Part shown: one piece after another, positions 26,924-36,016 of the stretch
How positions within the stretch are numbered: position 1 is the first letter of the stretch
Layout of the letters: the number at the start of each line of letters is the position of its first letter
Assembly (NCBI GenBank): GCA_965261645.1
Contig: CBDHDJ010000004.1
Span: 992,001 to 1,056,000 of the forward strand
From: CBDHDJ01 sp965261645
GTDB lineage: Bacteria; Pseudomonadota; Alphaproteobacteria; SHVV01
Direction: 5' to 3'
DNA length: 64,000 nt
Notes under the pieces: generated by a model
What the model saw: only the letters and a program-made list of their open reading frames with translations
The model's database searches: none
Told to the model about the DNA's origin: nothing
Made by a program: the position numbers and the translations under genes

Positions 26924-29900
26924 TCAACCGACGATCAGGCTGCGCACGTGGCGGTTGGCGATGGCCAGCCGCGCCACGTCGAGGCCGCCCGACGCCCGGA
27001 ACTCGGCGATGAGGTCGTTGCTGCGCGTCACGGCGGTGCGATTGGCAGCCTCCCAATCGGCGATCGCCGCCTCGCCGGTGGCGCCATTGGCGCCTGCCAG
27101 TACCCGGCTCGCCAAAGCTCGCTGCTGGCCATAGAGGTCTTCCACGATCGCCGTGATGGCGCGTTGCTCCCAGGGCGATTCGGGGACCATGCGCGTCGCC
27201 TCGGTGCGCAGCCAGTCGAGCCCGAGCCGCGCACCCAGGGTGAAGTAAATGCGACCGACGTTGTCCACCGCCGACCAGCTCGAACGCGCGACCGCGACGA
27301 TATGGCACGCCGCCGCCATGATCGCGAGGCGGGCGATGCGATGCGCCAGAGCCCGGGGCACCCCTTGCGCCTCCAGCGCAGCGCGGCGCTCGGCCATGGC
27401 CTCGGTTTCAAGCTCGGCCACCAGCCCCTCGAGATTGCTGCCGAGCTTGGCGATCCCGGGCGCGAAGTCGGCGACCGCCTGGGCGATGTCAAAGGGCTTG
27501 CCGAGGTTGTTCACGAACCAAGTGGTCGCGCGAACGATCAGCCGCTCGACCTCGACAATCATCCGGGTTTGAACATCGGCGGGCACGTGATTGTCGAGCG
27601 CCTCGATCCTGGCCCACAGATCGCGCAACCCAAAGGCATCGCGCGTGACCGCGTAGGCCCGGGCGATATCCGCCGGCGCGGCGCCGGTTTCCTCAGCCAC
27701 CTCATTGACGAAGGTGGGGCCGGCGCGGTTGACAATGCTGTTGGCCACGACGGTCGCGATGATTTCGTTGCGCAGGCGGTGATGATGCATCGCCTCGCCA
27801 TAGCGCCTATGCAGGGGCCCGGGCATAGCGCGCTCGAGATCGGCGCGCAGATAGGGATCCTCCGGCAGGTCGCTTGCCAGCAAAGCGTCATAGAGGGTCA
27901 TCTTGGCATAAGCGACGAGCACCGCGATCTCGGGACGGGTCAAGCCCAGGCCCGCACCCTGGCGCTCGGCGATGATCTCGTCGTCGGGCAGCTTCTCGAG
28001 CTCGCGGTTAAGCGCGCCGCTTCGTTCAAGCACGCGCATCAGCCGCGCCATCGCGTCGAGCTGGGCGCCGCCTGAGGACTCGGCCACGGAGATCGCCTGG
28101 GTCTGCAGATAGTTGTTGCGGAGCACCAAGGCCGCTACCTCATCGGTCATCCGAGCAAGTAAGCGGTTGCGCTGGCTCGTGGTCAGTTGGCCATCGGCGA
28201 CGACGACATCGAGCAGGATCTTGATGTTGACTTCGACGTCGGAGCAATTCACGCCGGCCGCATTGTCCACGGCATCGGTATTGAGCCGCCCGCCAGCGCG
28301 GGCGAATTCAACCCGGCCCGGTTGCGTAAGGCCGAGATTGGCTCCCTCGCCGATGACACGGGAGCGGAGCTCCTTGGCGTCGACACGGACGGCATCGTTG
28401 GCGCGATCGCCGACCTCGGCATGGTTCTCCGCCGCCGCCTTGACGTATGTGCCGATGCCGCCGAACCACAGAAGATCGACCGGCGCCTTGAGAATGGCGC
28501 GGATCAAATCATTCGGCGTGAGGCTGTCGGCCTCGATATGGAGCAGGCGCTTGACCTGCGCAGACAGCGCGATCGACTTCGCCTTGCGGTCGAACACCCC
28601 GCCGCCCCTCGACATCAGCTTGGCGTCGTAGTCGGTCCAGCTCGAGCGCGGCATCGCGAAGAGCCGCTGGCGCTCCTTGAAGCTCGCCTTGGGATCGGGA
28701 TCGGGGTCGAGAAAGATGTGGAGATGATTGAATGCGGCGGTGAGCTTGATGTGCTCGCTCAGGAGCATGCCGTTGCCGAACACATCACCCGCCATATCGC
28801 CCACGCCGATGGCCGTGAAATCCGTCGTCTGGGTGTCGATGCCGATTTCGCGGAAGTGACGCTTGACCGATTCCCACGCGCCGCGGGCGGTGATGCCCAT
28901 CTTCTTATGGTCATAACCGTTCGATCCGCCCGATGCGAACGCATCGCCGAGCCAGAAGCCGCGGGCCTGGGAGATTCCATTGGCGATATCGGAGAAGGTG
29001 GCCGTACCCTTGTCCGCGGCGACGACGAGGTAGGGATCGTCGCCATCGTGCCGCACCACGTCGCGCGGCGGGACCACCCGGGCCTTGGCATAGTTTTCGG
29101 TGAGGTCCAGAAGGGCGCCGATGAACGTCGTATAACAGGCGATGACCTCGTCCATGATCGCTCGGCGGTCATCACCGGCAGGGAGCCTCTTGACGACGAA
29201 ACCGCCCTTGGCGCCGACCGGCACGATGACCGCGTTCTTGACCATCTGCGCCTTCATCAGATCGAGGATTTCGGTGCGGAAGTCCTCCCGCCGGTCGGAC
29301 CAGCGCAAGCCGCCGCGCGCCACCTTGCCGCCCCTCAGATGGACGCCCTCGACACGTGGCGAATAGACGAAAATCTCGGCGTAGGGACGCGGCAGCGGCA
29401 ATTCCTTCACCGCCTTGGAATCGATCTTGAAGGCGACATGAGCCTTGGGTGCGCCGTCTGCGCCCGCTTGATAGTAGGTAGTCCGCAAGGTCGCCTGAAT
29501 GAGGGTGCGGAACCAGCGCAGGATACGGTCCTCATCGAGGCTGGCCACGGCGTCAAGCTGCTCGTCGAGCGTGACCAGCAGCCGGCCCGCGGCCCGGCCC
29601 GATGACGCCTCCCTCGCCGGGTCGAAGCGGGCGTGAAACAATTCGATCAGGTGGCGGACGATGGCCGGATTGGTAGCGAGGCACTGCTCGATATAGTCCT
29701 GGCTGAAGGGAATGGCGGCTTGGCGCATGTATTTGGCCAGGGCGCGCAGAACGACGATCTCGCGCCATTCGAGGCCCGCACTGACGACCAGCCGATTGAA
29801 GCCGTCGTCCTCGACGGCGCCGCTCCAAATCTTTCGGAAAGTGGCTTCGAAATTGTCCTTGATGGCGGGCAGATCGAACGGGTTGCCGTGCGGGTCGATC

Positions 29901-31762
29901 ACGTGGAAATCGTGAATCCATACAGGCGGCCGGTTGTCCCGTCGGTCAATGTGGTAGGGCCATTCGTCCATGACGCGCAGGCCCATGTGCTCGAGAACCG
30001 GCAGGCAGTCCGATAGCGCGATCGATTCGATCGGGTGATAGATCTTGAAATGGAGCGCATCAGCCGCCCCATCGGACGGGCGATAGAGATGAACGCCGAT
30101 GTCGTCCGGCTCGACAAGGTCTTCCAGGGCTTCGATATCGAACGCCGCCTCGACCACATCGAAGGCCTCGCGATAGGCCACCGGAAACGCCTCGGCATAA
30201 CGGGCCCACAGGCGCTGAGCTTCCGCCTCCCCCCGGCGCGCGACAAGCACGCCTTCGAGATCGTCGGTCCACGACCGCGCCGCCTCGACGAGCTCGGCTT
30301 CGAGCGCCTCGGGGTCGGGCTCGCGCGTGTCCCCTGGGTCGCGCCCGATGATGAAGTGAAGCCTGGCCAGCGAGGCATCGCCCACCTGCGTGTAGAACGC
30401 CGAGTTCCGCCCCTTGAACGCCGCGGCCAATATCTTTTCGAAGCGCCGGCGTAACTGGGTCGTGTGTTTTTCACGCGGCACGAAGACGAGGCAGGAGGCG
30501 AAGCGCTTGAACTTGTCGGAGCGGACGAACAGGCGAATCCGCGGGCGTTCCCCGAGATGCAGAATTCCGGTGGCGATCCCGTAGAGCTCCTCGGTGGAAA
30601 TCTGGAACAACTCGTCGCGCGAATAGGTCTCGAGGATGTGCTGCAGCGCCTTGCCGGTGTGGCCGGTCCGCTCGAGGCGCGAAAGCTCCACCACCTGCTC
30701 GAGCTTGCGGCGCAGATAGGGAATATCGCGCGGGCTTTGGCTGTACGCCATCGAGGTGAACAGGCCGACAAAGCGGCGCTCGCCGACGACGCGGCCCTTC
30801 GCATCGAAACGCTTGATGCCGACATAGTCCATGTGGACGGGGCGATGCACGGTGGTCCGTATGCCCGTCTTGGTCACGATCATCGGCGCCGGCTGCTTGA
30901 GGAAATGGCGCACCTCGGCTGAGTAATCAGTCGTTTCGCCTTCCCGCCCGAGGACATGAACCTTGGGATCGCGCAAAATCCCCTTGCCGGATCCCCTGAC
31001 CGCCGTGAACACCTCCTTGCCGTTCTTGCGCCGCAGGTCGTATTCCCGGTAGCCGAGAAACGTGAAGTAGTTCTCGCCCATCCATTCGAGAAAGGCTTTG
31101 GTTTCGGCGACATCCTCCCGATCGAGGCGGTCCGGCGCGCTCTCCAGGGACGCGATGGTCTCACGGAGCTCGTGCAGGATCGGCCGCCAGTCCTCGACCG
31201 CCAAACGGACATCGTCGAGCGTTCTCTCGAGCCTGGCCTTGAACGCGCCCGCTTGCCCGGCCGAGCCGCGCAGATCAACCTCGACGTGAACCCAGGATTC
31301 GCGGCGGGAGCGGGCCGCCTCGCTCTCGTCTTCATGCAGACGCACGAGCTTGCAGCCTGCCCCTCTCTCCACGAAAAGGATGGGATGGATGACGAGATGA
31401 ACGTTGCGCCCCGCCAAGTTGAACACGCCGGTGATCGAATCGACGAGGAATGGCATGTCATCGTTGACGATGTCGATCACCGTAAATGGCGAGCTCCAGC
31501 CATCCGCTTCGCGGCGCGGCTGGTAGACCTGGATGCGGGCCTTGCCGGCGGAGCGGCGCTGGGCGAAGCGCCACATTCTCAGGGCCGCGCCCGCTAGATC
31601 ATTGACTGATTTCTCGAGTACATCATGTGGCGCGACGCGCTGATAGAATTGCCGCAGGAAGGGCTCGAAGGCCGCGAGCTCACGCTTGCCGAGCTCTTTT
31701 TTGAGACGGCGCGTGATTGCGGCGAGCCGCATCGCCTTCAGCGCATCGGATTTCGCCGCCAT
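26924..31762 (-). CDS. NAD-specific glutamate dehydrogenase, large (about 180 kDa) type
   Basis: This 1,612-residue enzyme converts glutamate to 2-oxoglutarate and ammonia with NAD+, mainly in catabolism. It belongs to the large bacterial class seen in Caulobacter and Pseudomonas. The N-terminal third holds ACT-like regulatory segments (VIDIVNDDMPFLVDSI near residue 80). The catalytic centre has VPVGAKGGFVVKR near residue 847 with the catalytic Lys. Next come DKGTATFSDIAN, the GGSNGYDHKKMGI loop and GVGDMAGDVFGNG near residue 983. The frame runs up to 31945, but the ATG at 31762 (MAAKSDALKAMRL) has AAGGA about 9 nt upstream and gives the normal length. It faces away from a second, unrelated glutamate dehydrogenase. 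Confidence 0.95.
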   Translation of the reverse strand: MAAKSDALKAMRLAAITRRLKKELGKRELAAFEPFLRQFYQRVAPHDVLEKSVNDLAGAALRMWRFAQRRSAGKARIQVYQPRREADGWSSPFTVIDIVNDDMPFLVDSITGVFNLAGRNVHLVIHPILFVERGAGCKLVRLHEDESEAARSRRESWVHVEVDLRGSAGQAGAFKARLERTLDDVRLAVEDWRPILHELRETIASLESAPDRLDREDVAETKAFLEWMGENYFTFLGYREYDLRRKNGKEVFTAVRGSGKGILRDPKVHVLGREGETTDYSAEVRHFLKQPAPMIVTKTGIRTTVHRPVHMDYVGIKRFDAKGRVVGERRFVGLFTSMAYSQSPRDIPYLRRKLEQVVELSRLERTGHTGKALQHILETYSRDELFQISTEELYGIATGILHLGERPRIRLFVRSDKFKRFASCLVFVPREKHTTQLRRRFEKILAAAFKGRNSAFYTQVGDASLARLHFIIGRDPGDTREPDPEALEAELVEAARSWTDDLEGVLVARRGEAEAQRLWARYAEAFPVAYREAFDVVEAAFDIEALEDLVEPDDIGVHLYRPSDGAADALHFKIYHPIESIALSDCLPVLEHMGLRVMDEWPYHIDRRDNRPPVWIHDFHVIDPHGNPFDLPAIKDNFEATFRKIWSGAVEDDGFNRLVVSAGLEWREIVVLRALAKYMRQAAIPFSQDYIEQCLATNPAIVRHLIELFHARFDPAREASSGRAAGRLLVTLDEQLDAVASLDEDRILRWFRTLIQATLRTTYYQAGADGAPKAHVAFKIDSKAVKELPLPRPYAEIFVYSPRVEGVHLRGGKVARGGLRWSDRREDFRTEILDLMKAQMVKNAVIVPVGAKGGFVVKRLPAGDDRRAIMDEVIACYTTFIGALLDLTENYAKARVVPPRDVVRHDGDDPYLVVAADKGTATFSDIANGISQARGFWLGDAFASGGSNGYDHKKMGITARGAWESVKRHFREIGIDTQTTDFTAIGVGDMAGDVFGNGMLLSEHIKLTAAFNHLHIFLDPDPDPKASFKERQRLFAMPRSSWTDYDAKLMSRGGGVFDRKAKSIALSAQVKRLLHIEADSLTPNDLIRAILKAPVDLLWFGGIGTYVKAAAENHAEVGDRANDAVRVDAKELRSRVIGEGANLGLTQPGRVEFARAGGRLNTDAVDNAAGVNCSDVEVNIKILLDVVVADGQLTTSQRNRLLARMTDEVAALVLRNNYLQTQAISVAESSGGAQLDAMARLMRVLERSGALNRELEKLPDDEIIAERQGAGLGLTRPEIAVLVAYAKMTLYDALLASDLPEDPYLRADLERAMPGPLHRRYGEAMHHHRLRNEIIATVVANSIVNRAGPTFVNEVAEETGAAPADIARAYAVTRDAFGLRDLWARIEALDNHVPADVQTRMIVEVERLIVRATTWFVNNLGKPFDIAQAVADFAPGIAKLGSNLEGLVAELETEAMAERRAALEAQGVPRALAHRIARLAIMAAACHIVAVARSSWSAVDNVGRIYFTLGARLGLDWLRTEATRMVPESPWEQRAITAIVEDLYGQQRALASRVLAGANGATGEAAIADWEAANRTAVTRSNDLIAEFRASGGLDVARLAIANRHVRSLIVG

Positions 31763-31932
31763 GTCGCTGTCATCCTTCGTGGGGAAACCGGCAATCCACC
31801 CGTCCCAAAATCTTCTCTGCGCCGACGACCGGTGCCTGCGCAGGAGACTACTCCAATCTTGATATTTCACAAATTTCGCCGCAACGACCGCGGAACGGCC
31901 GGTCAATGCCTTGCGCGGGCCGAGAAATGCGC

Positions 31933-31963
31933 TTGACAGGCTCAACGCAGCGCGGGGAGATTA
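31933..31963 (+). promoter_or_regulatory. Candidate promoter for the small glutamate dehydrogenase
   Basis: A perfect TTGACA (31933-31938) is followed after 19 nt by AGATTA (31958-31963), or after 18 nt by GAGATT. It lies 56 nt before the ATG at 32019, in the divergent gap between the two glutamate dehydrogenases. The -10 element is weak and the spacing long, so activator dependence is possible. Confidence 0.45.
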
Positions 31964-32018
31964 GGTCCGCAACCGCGGGCCTCGTGATCCGCGGCTTTGA
32001 CAAGCCAGGGGGGTATCG

Positions 32019-33281
32019 ATGGCCGGCCTGTTTACCAAGGCGCGGAAGCGGCTCAAGGCCGCGGCCAAGCATTTGGACGTCCACCCGGACATCATCGAGA
32101 AGCTGAAATACCCCAAGGAAACTCTGGCAGTGAGCCTGCTGGTGCGCATGGATGACGGCTCGCGGCGCGCCTTCAAGGCGTGGCGCTGCCGCTATGACGA
32201 CACGCGGGGGCCGACCAAGGGCGGCATTCGCTTCCATCCCGCCGTCAATCTCGACGAGGTCATGACGCTGGCCTTCTGGATGACTTTCAAGTGTGCCGTT
32301 GTGAACCTGCCTTACGGCGGCGGCAAGGGCGGCGTCTCGGTCGATGTCAAGGAGCTGTCGCGGACCGAGCTCGAACGGCTGTCGCGCGCCTATATCCAGG
32401 CCTTCGCGCGCTTCATCGGGCCGGATCGTGATATCCCGGCGCCCGACATGTACACCAACGGCATCGTCATGGCGTGGATGGCGGATGAATACAGCACCAT
32501 GGTGGACCAGCCGAGCCCCGGTGTGATCACCGGCAAGCCGATTCCGCTCGGCGGCTCGCTCGGGCGCGACGATGCCACCGGCCGCGGCGGCTATTACGTG
32601 CTGCGCCACCTCGAAAAGGATCTCGAGCTGTCACCCGAGAGAGAGCGCATCGTCGTGCAGGGCTTCGGCAACGCGGCGTTTCACTGCGCCCGCCTCTTGC
32701 ACGCCGACGGCTTCCGGATCATCGGCCTATCCGATTCCCGTTCGGCCGTTTACGACCCCGACGGGATCGATCCCCTCGCGGCGATGGAGCACAAGCGGAA
32801 CAACGGCAGCCTGGCGGGTGCGCCCTCGAACGGCACGCTTCGCGAAATGACCAACGCGGAGCTTCTGGAATCCGAATGCGATGTGTTGGTGCCGGCGGCG
32901 ATGGAGAATCAAATCATCGAGGAAAACGCGCCGGCCGTTCAGGCCAAGGTCGTGCTCGAGCTGGCCAATGGCCCGGTCACGCCGGCCGCCGATACCATCC
33001 TCAACCAGCGCGGCGTCATCGTCATTCCCGACATCCTCGCCAACTCCGGCGGTGTTACGGTGTCCTATTTCGAGTGGGTACAGAACAAGGCGGGGTATTA
33101 CTGGGCGCTCGATGAGGTGCAAAGTCGGCTGAAGCAAATCATCGAGCCCGAGGCTCGCCGGGTCTGGGACATCAAGCTGGAGAAGGCTATCGACATGCGG
33201 ACCGCCGCCTATGTCCATGCGCTCGATCGCATTGCCGCGGCGGTCGAGGCGAGCGGCACCAAGGCGTATTTCAGCGGCTAA
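32019..33281 (+). CDS. Glu/Leu/Phe/Val dehydrogenase family, small glutamate dehydrogenase
   Basis: The 420-residue enzyme is of the hexameric, about 45-50 kDa GDH type. The substrate-binding domain has TRGPTKGGIRFHP near residue 63 and the catalytic Lys in LPYGGGKGGVSVD near residue 98. PAPDMYTNGIVMAWM follows. The Rossmann domain begins at VVQGFGNAAFHCARLL near residue 212. NVTP-like segments give way to PAAMENQIIEENA and ANSGGVTVSYFEWVQN near the end, as in catabolic GDHs. AGGGGGGT just upstream is a strong ribosome-binding site. Coenzyme preference (NAD or NADP) is not decided here. It is divergent from the giant NAD-GDH gene. Confidence 0.93.
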   Translation: MAGLFTKARKRLKAAAKHLDVHPDIIEKLKYPKETLAVSLLVRMDDGSRRAFKAWRCRYDDTRGPTKGGIRFHPAVNLDEVMTLAFWMTFKCAVVNLPYGGGKGGVSVDVKELSRTELERLSRAYIQAFARFIGPDRDIPAPDMYTNGIVMAWMADEYSTMVDQPSPGVITGKPIPLGGSLGRDDATGRGGYYVLRHLEKDLELSPERERIVVQGFGNAAFHCARLLHADGFRIIGLSDSRSAVYDPDGIDPLAAMEHKRNNGSLAGAPSNGTLREMTNAELLESECDVLVPAAMENQIIEENAPAVQAKVVLELANGPVTPAADTILNQRGVIVIPDILANSGGVTVSYFEWVQNKAGYYWALDEVQSRLKQIIEPEARRVWDIKLEKAIDMRTAAYVHALDRIAAAVEASGTKAYFSG

Positions 33282-33314
33282 CGGTCCGCCCGAGAGGCGC
33301 GGCGGGGAGGCGTC

Positions 33315-33737
33315 ATGACGGTACAAAGCATCCTCAAGCAAAAGGGACGACGCGTTCAGACGATGACGCCGGAGGCGCTGGTCTCCGATGCGGCGCGTGT
33401 GCTCAGCGACCAGCGGATCGGCATCCTCGTGGTATGCGACGAGCGCAACAAGGTGGTGGGCGTCCTGTCGGAGCGCGACCTCGTACGCGCCATCGCCGAG
33501 CGAGCGGTGTCCATCGCCGAGCTTCGCGTCAGTGATCTCCTCACCCGCGACATCGTGACCTGCACGCCCCACGACACGCCCCACGACACGCCCCAGGATG
33601 TCATGCGCGCCATGAACGAGCGGGGATTTCGCCACATGCCGGTGGTCGAGGACGGCGAGCTCAAGGGTCTGATCAGCTCGGGCGACATCCTCCAGTACAT
33701 GCTCTGGGGGAAGCGCGAGTGGACAAGGCCGCGCTGA
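33315..33737 (+). CDS. CBS-domain pair protein
   Basis: A 140-residue protein made of two CBS motifs, which typically bind adenosyl ligands such as AMP, ATP or SAM. The first half includes RIGILVVCDERNKVVGVLSE and ERDLVRAIAERA. The second has GFRHMPVVEDGELKGLISSG and SGDILQYML. Such stand-alone CBS proteins are common in alphaproteobacteria, and their partner is often unknown. Between the two motifs a 12-bp unit is repeated three times and encodes TPHD-TPHD-TPQD, where relatives normally have one copy. It follows the small glutamate dehydrogenase by 33 nt and may be co-transcribed, hinting at an energy-state link. Confidence 0.88.
   Translation: MTVQSILKQKGRRVQTMTPEALVSDAARVLSDQRIGILVVCDERNKVVGVLSERDLVRAIAERAVSIAELRVSDLLTRDIVTCTPHDTPHDTPQDVMRAMNERGFRHMPVVEDGELKGLISSGDILQYMLWGKREWTRPR
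33564..33599 (+). repeat. 12-bp tandem repeat (3 units) inside the CBS gene
   Basis: Two exact copies of ACGCCCCACGAC (33564-33575 and 33576-33587) are followed by a diverged third, ACGCCCCAGGAT (33588-33599). The period is a multiple of three, so the frame is kept. It probably arose by replication slippage. Confidence 0.9.
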
Positions 33738-33804
33738 GCGAGCTTCACGCCATGGGCCTGTTCTAGCGCCAATCGGTACGCGCGGAAGGTTCAAAGACTC
33801 GACC

Positions 33805-34479
33805 ATGGACTTGAAAGACTGCCATGTCGTGGTTACCGGCGGTACGGGCGTGCTCGGCACCGCGATCGTGGCCCAACTGATCGAAGCGGGCGCGTTTTGC
33901 CACGTCCCCAATTTTGCACAGGACGAGATCGAGACCTTCCCGTTCAACGAACACGGCCGGGTCGACATCGTGGCCGACGTCGATCTCACCCGGCAGGGCG
34001 CGGTCGATTCGTATTACGGCGCGCTGCCGCGCATCTGGGCCTCCATCCACGCCGGCGGCGGCTTCGCCATGGCGCCCATCGAGGACACCGGCCACGGCGA
34101 TTTCAACGACCAGATGAACATGAACGCGCTGAGCTGCTATCTCTGCTGCCGCGCCGCCGTCATCAACATGCGCCAGGACGCGAGCGTGGGGGGACGCATC
34201 GTCAATCTCGCCGCCCGGCCCGCCCTCGAGCCCCGGCTCGGCGCCGGCATGATCCTCCATGCCTCCTCCAAGGCGGCGGTCGCGGCCTTCACCCAGAGCC
34301 TGGCCGAGGAGATCGCGAGCGAAGGCATATGGATCAACGCCGTCGCGCCCTCGATCATCGATACCCCGGCCAACCGCGAGGCCATGCCCAAGGCCGATTT
34401 TGACAGCTGGCCCACGGCCGGCGATGTCGCCAGCTTGATCGTGAACCTCGCCTCACCCGGCAACCGCGCGGCGCGGTGA
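33805..34479 (+). CDS. Short-chain dehydrogenase/reductase, probable C-terminal frameshift
   Basis: A classical SDR of 224 residues. VVTGGTGVLGTAIVAQL binds the cofactor, and NLAARPALEPRLGAGMILHASSK should hold the catalytic site. The usual YxxxK is replaced by HASSK (His for Tyr), so dehydrogenase activity is doubtful. INAVAPSIIDTPANR is the usual post-catalytic segment. The reading frame stops at 34479. In the neighbouring frame GCG at 34473 begins AVIPVYGKS followed by a stop at 34502, exactly the typical C-terminal end of this group. One base appears to be missing near 34470-34477. The protein would lose only about ten residues of its tail. It is 67 nt downstream of the CBS gene. Confidence 0.8.
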   Translation: MDLKDCHVVVTGGTGVLGTAIVAQLIEAGAFCHVPNFAQDEIETFPFNEHGRVDIVADVDLTRQGAVDSYYGALPRIWASIHAGGGFAMAPIEDTGHGDFNDQMNMNALSCYLCCRAAVINMRQDASVGGRIVNLAARPALEPRLGAGMILHASSKAAVAAFTQSLAEEIASEGIWINAVAPSIIDTPANREAMPKADFDSWPTAGDVASLIVNLASPGNRAAR

Positions 34480-34576
34480 TTCCGGTCTACGGCAAGAGCT
34501 GACTCCCGCCTACACCCGCCCGGCGCCTACCGGCCCGTGCAAGGTGATCTTCGGATAGGCGGAACAGCCCGCCGGA

Positions 34577-36016
34577 TCAGCCAGCGTCCTCGTCGTCCCC
34601 GGCCGCCGATAAAATGCTGTCGAGCTTGCTGCCGGTTTCCTCGGCGATGTGGAGGACGGTGCCCTCGGTGTCCGCGCCGGCGAAGTTGGTGCGCTCGATG
34701 TCGGCGTTGTCGAGCCTGGCGCCGCGCAGGCTGGCCGAGCTGAAATTGGCGCCGTCGAGGTTGGCACCGTCGAGATTGGCGTTTCTCAGGTTGGCGAGCC
34801 GGAGATGGGCATTCGCCAGATTGGCGCCGCTGAGATCGGCCTCGCTGAGGTCGCACCGCTCCATGAGCGCACCCTTGAGGTTGACTTGAACCATGATCGC
34901 CTGGCGGAGGGCGGCGCCAGACAACTTGGCTTCCTCCAGATCGGCGTGGGACAGGTTCACCGCCTTGACCCGGCCCGTCTTGCGCCCGTCGAGGCCGACG
35001 AGCTCGATCGGCGCGAGATTGGCGCCGGTCAAGGTGGCGCCGATGAGGATGGCGTGCTGGAGGTTGGCCCCCATCAGCTCGGCGCGGCGCAAGTCCGCAC
35101 CGGTCAGGTCGGCGCCGTTGAGCTCGGCAAGCTCGAACACGCCGTGCGACAAATCGCTGCGGGCGAAATTGCAGCCCTTGAGATCGGCCCCGCTCAAGTA
35201 GATGCCCGACAGATCGCGCTCGCTCATGTCGGCGTTCGGCAACGCGCCGCGCCGGCCGTCGGCGCCCTTGGAATCCACCCACAGCGCGTGGTCGCGCAAC
35301 ATGCGCTGGATATCGATGGGCAGGGCACCGGAATCGTGACTCACCAGGGCCTCCTCGAGATTTACGTAGGTGAGATCGACATCGGCGAGGATCGCGCCAC
35401 GGAAGTTGGTGCCGCGCGCGCGAATGCCGTTGAGGTTGGCGCCTTCGAGATTGGCGGCGGCGAGGTTGGCGTGATTGAGCCGGGCGGCATCGAGATTGGC
35501 GCCCGCCATATCGACGCCGTGCAGATCGACCCCGGCATCATCGGTGGTGAAGATGAAGTCGCGCGAGCTGTCGGCCGAATGGCCCTCACCGGATTCGGGC
35601 TGGTCACGCACGAGAATGCCGGGCCGGAGATCGGCCGCGTGGAAATTGACCTCCCGCAGCGCCGCGCCGCGGAATCTCGCACCCCGCAGATCCGCGTTTT
35701 CGAAGCTCGCGCCCGAGGCATCGGCACGTTCAAAATTGGCGGCGAACAGGTCGGCGTGGCCGAAGTCGGCCCCGTACAGCTCGCAGTGAGTGAAATTGGT
35801 GCCGGTGAGCAGCGCGTGCTGGAGCTTGAGGTTGGGGAGCCTGAGGCCCGAGAGATCCTGGTTGCTGAGATCGGCGCGCGCGCCGTTCTCGAAGCGCAGC
35901 ATGAAGCGCTCGTGCTGCTTGAGAATGGCGACGAACTCCGCCGAACTCAGCTCTCGACGCGGCTTTCGCGCGCCCTCGACAGTGCGGAAAGCGATCTCGC
36001 CGGTGTCAACCGCCAT
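34577..36016 (-). CDS. Pentapeptide-repeat protein, four repeat blocks
   Basis: The 479-residue protein is dominated by A(D/N)LXX pentapeptides, which fold as a right-handed quadrilateral beta helix. An N-terminal segment (SSAEFVAILKQHERFMLRF) precedes four repeat blocks at roughly residues 45-130, 160-225, 270-340 and 360-460. They are separated by non-repeat linkers. The linker before block 3 has a DHALWVDSKGADGRRGAL segment, a recurring companion motif of such proteins. The C-terminus (EETGSKLDSILSAAGDDEDAG) is acidic. No signal peptide is seen, so it is probably cytoplasmic. Some pentapeptide proteins mimic DNA and bind gyrase, but nothing here shows that role. It converges with the SDR gene. 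Confidence 0.9.
   Translation of the reverse strand: MAVDTGEIAFRTVEGARKPRRELSSAEFVAILKQHERFMLRFENGARADLSNQDLSGLRLPNLKLQHALLTGTNFTHCELYGADFGHADLFAANFERADASGASFENADLRGARFRGAALREVNFHAADLRPGILVRDQPESGEGHSADSSRDFIFTTDDAGVDLHGVDMAGANLDAARLNHANLAAANLEGANLNGIRARGTNFRGAILADVDLTYVNLEEALVSHDSGALPIDIQRMLRDHALWVDSKGADGRRGALPNADMSERDLSGIYLSGADLKGCNFARSDLSHGVFELAELNGADLTGADLRRAELMGANLQHAILIGATLTGANLAPIELVGLDGRKTGRVKAVNLSHADLEEAKLSGAALRQAIMVQVNLKGALMERCDLSEADLSGANLANAHLRLANLRNANLDGANLDGANFSSASLRGARLDNADIERTNFAGADTEGTVLHIAEETGSKLDSILSAAGDDEDAG

Noticed and set aside
31997..32002. Second TTGACA before the small glutamate dehydrogenase as a -35 element
   Set aside because: It is 16 nt from the ATG and overlaps the ribosome-binding region, leaving no room for a -10 and a transcript start.
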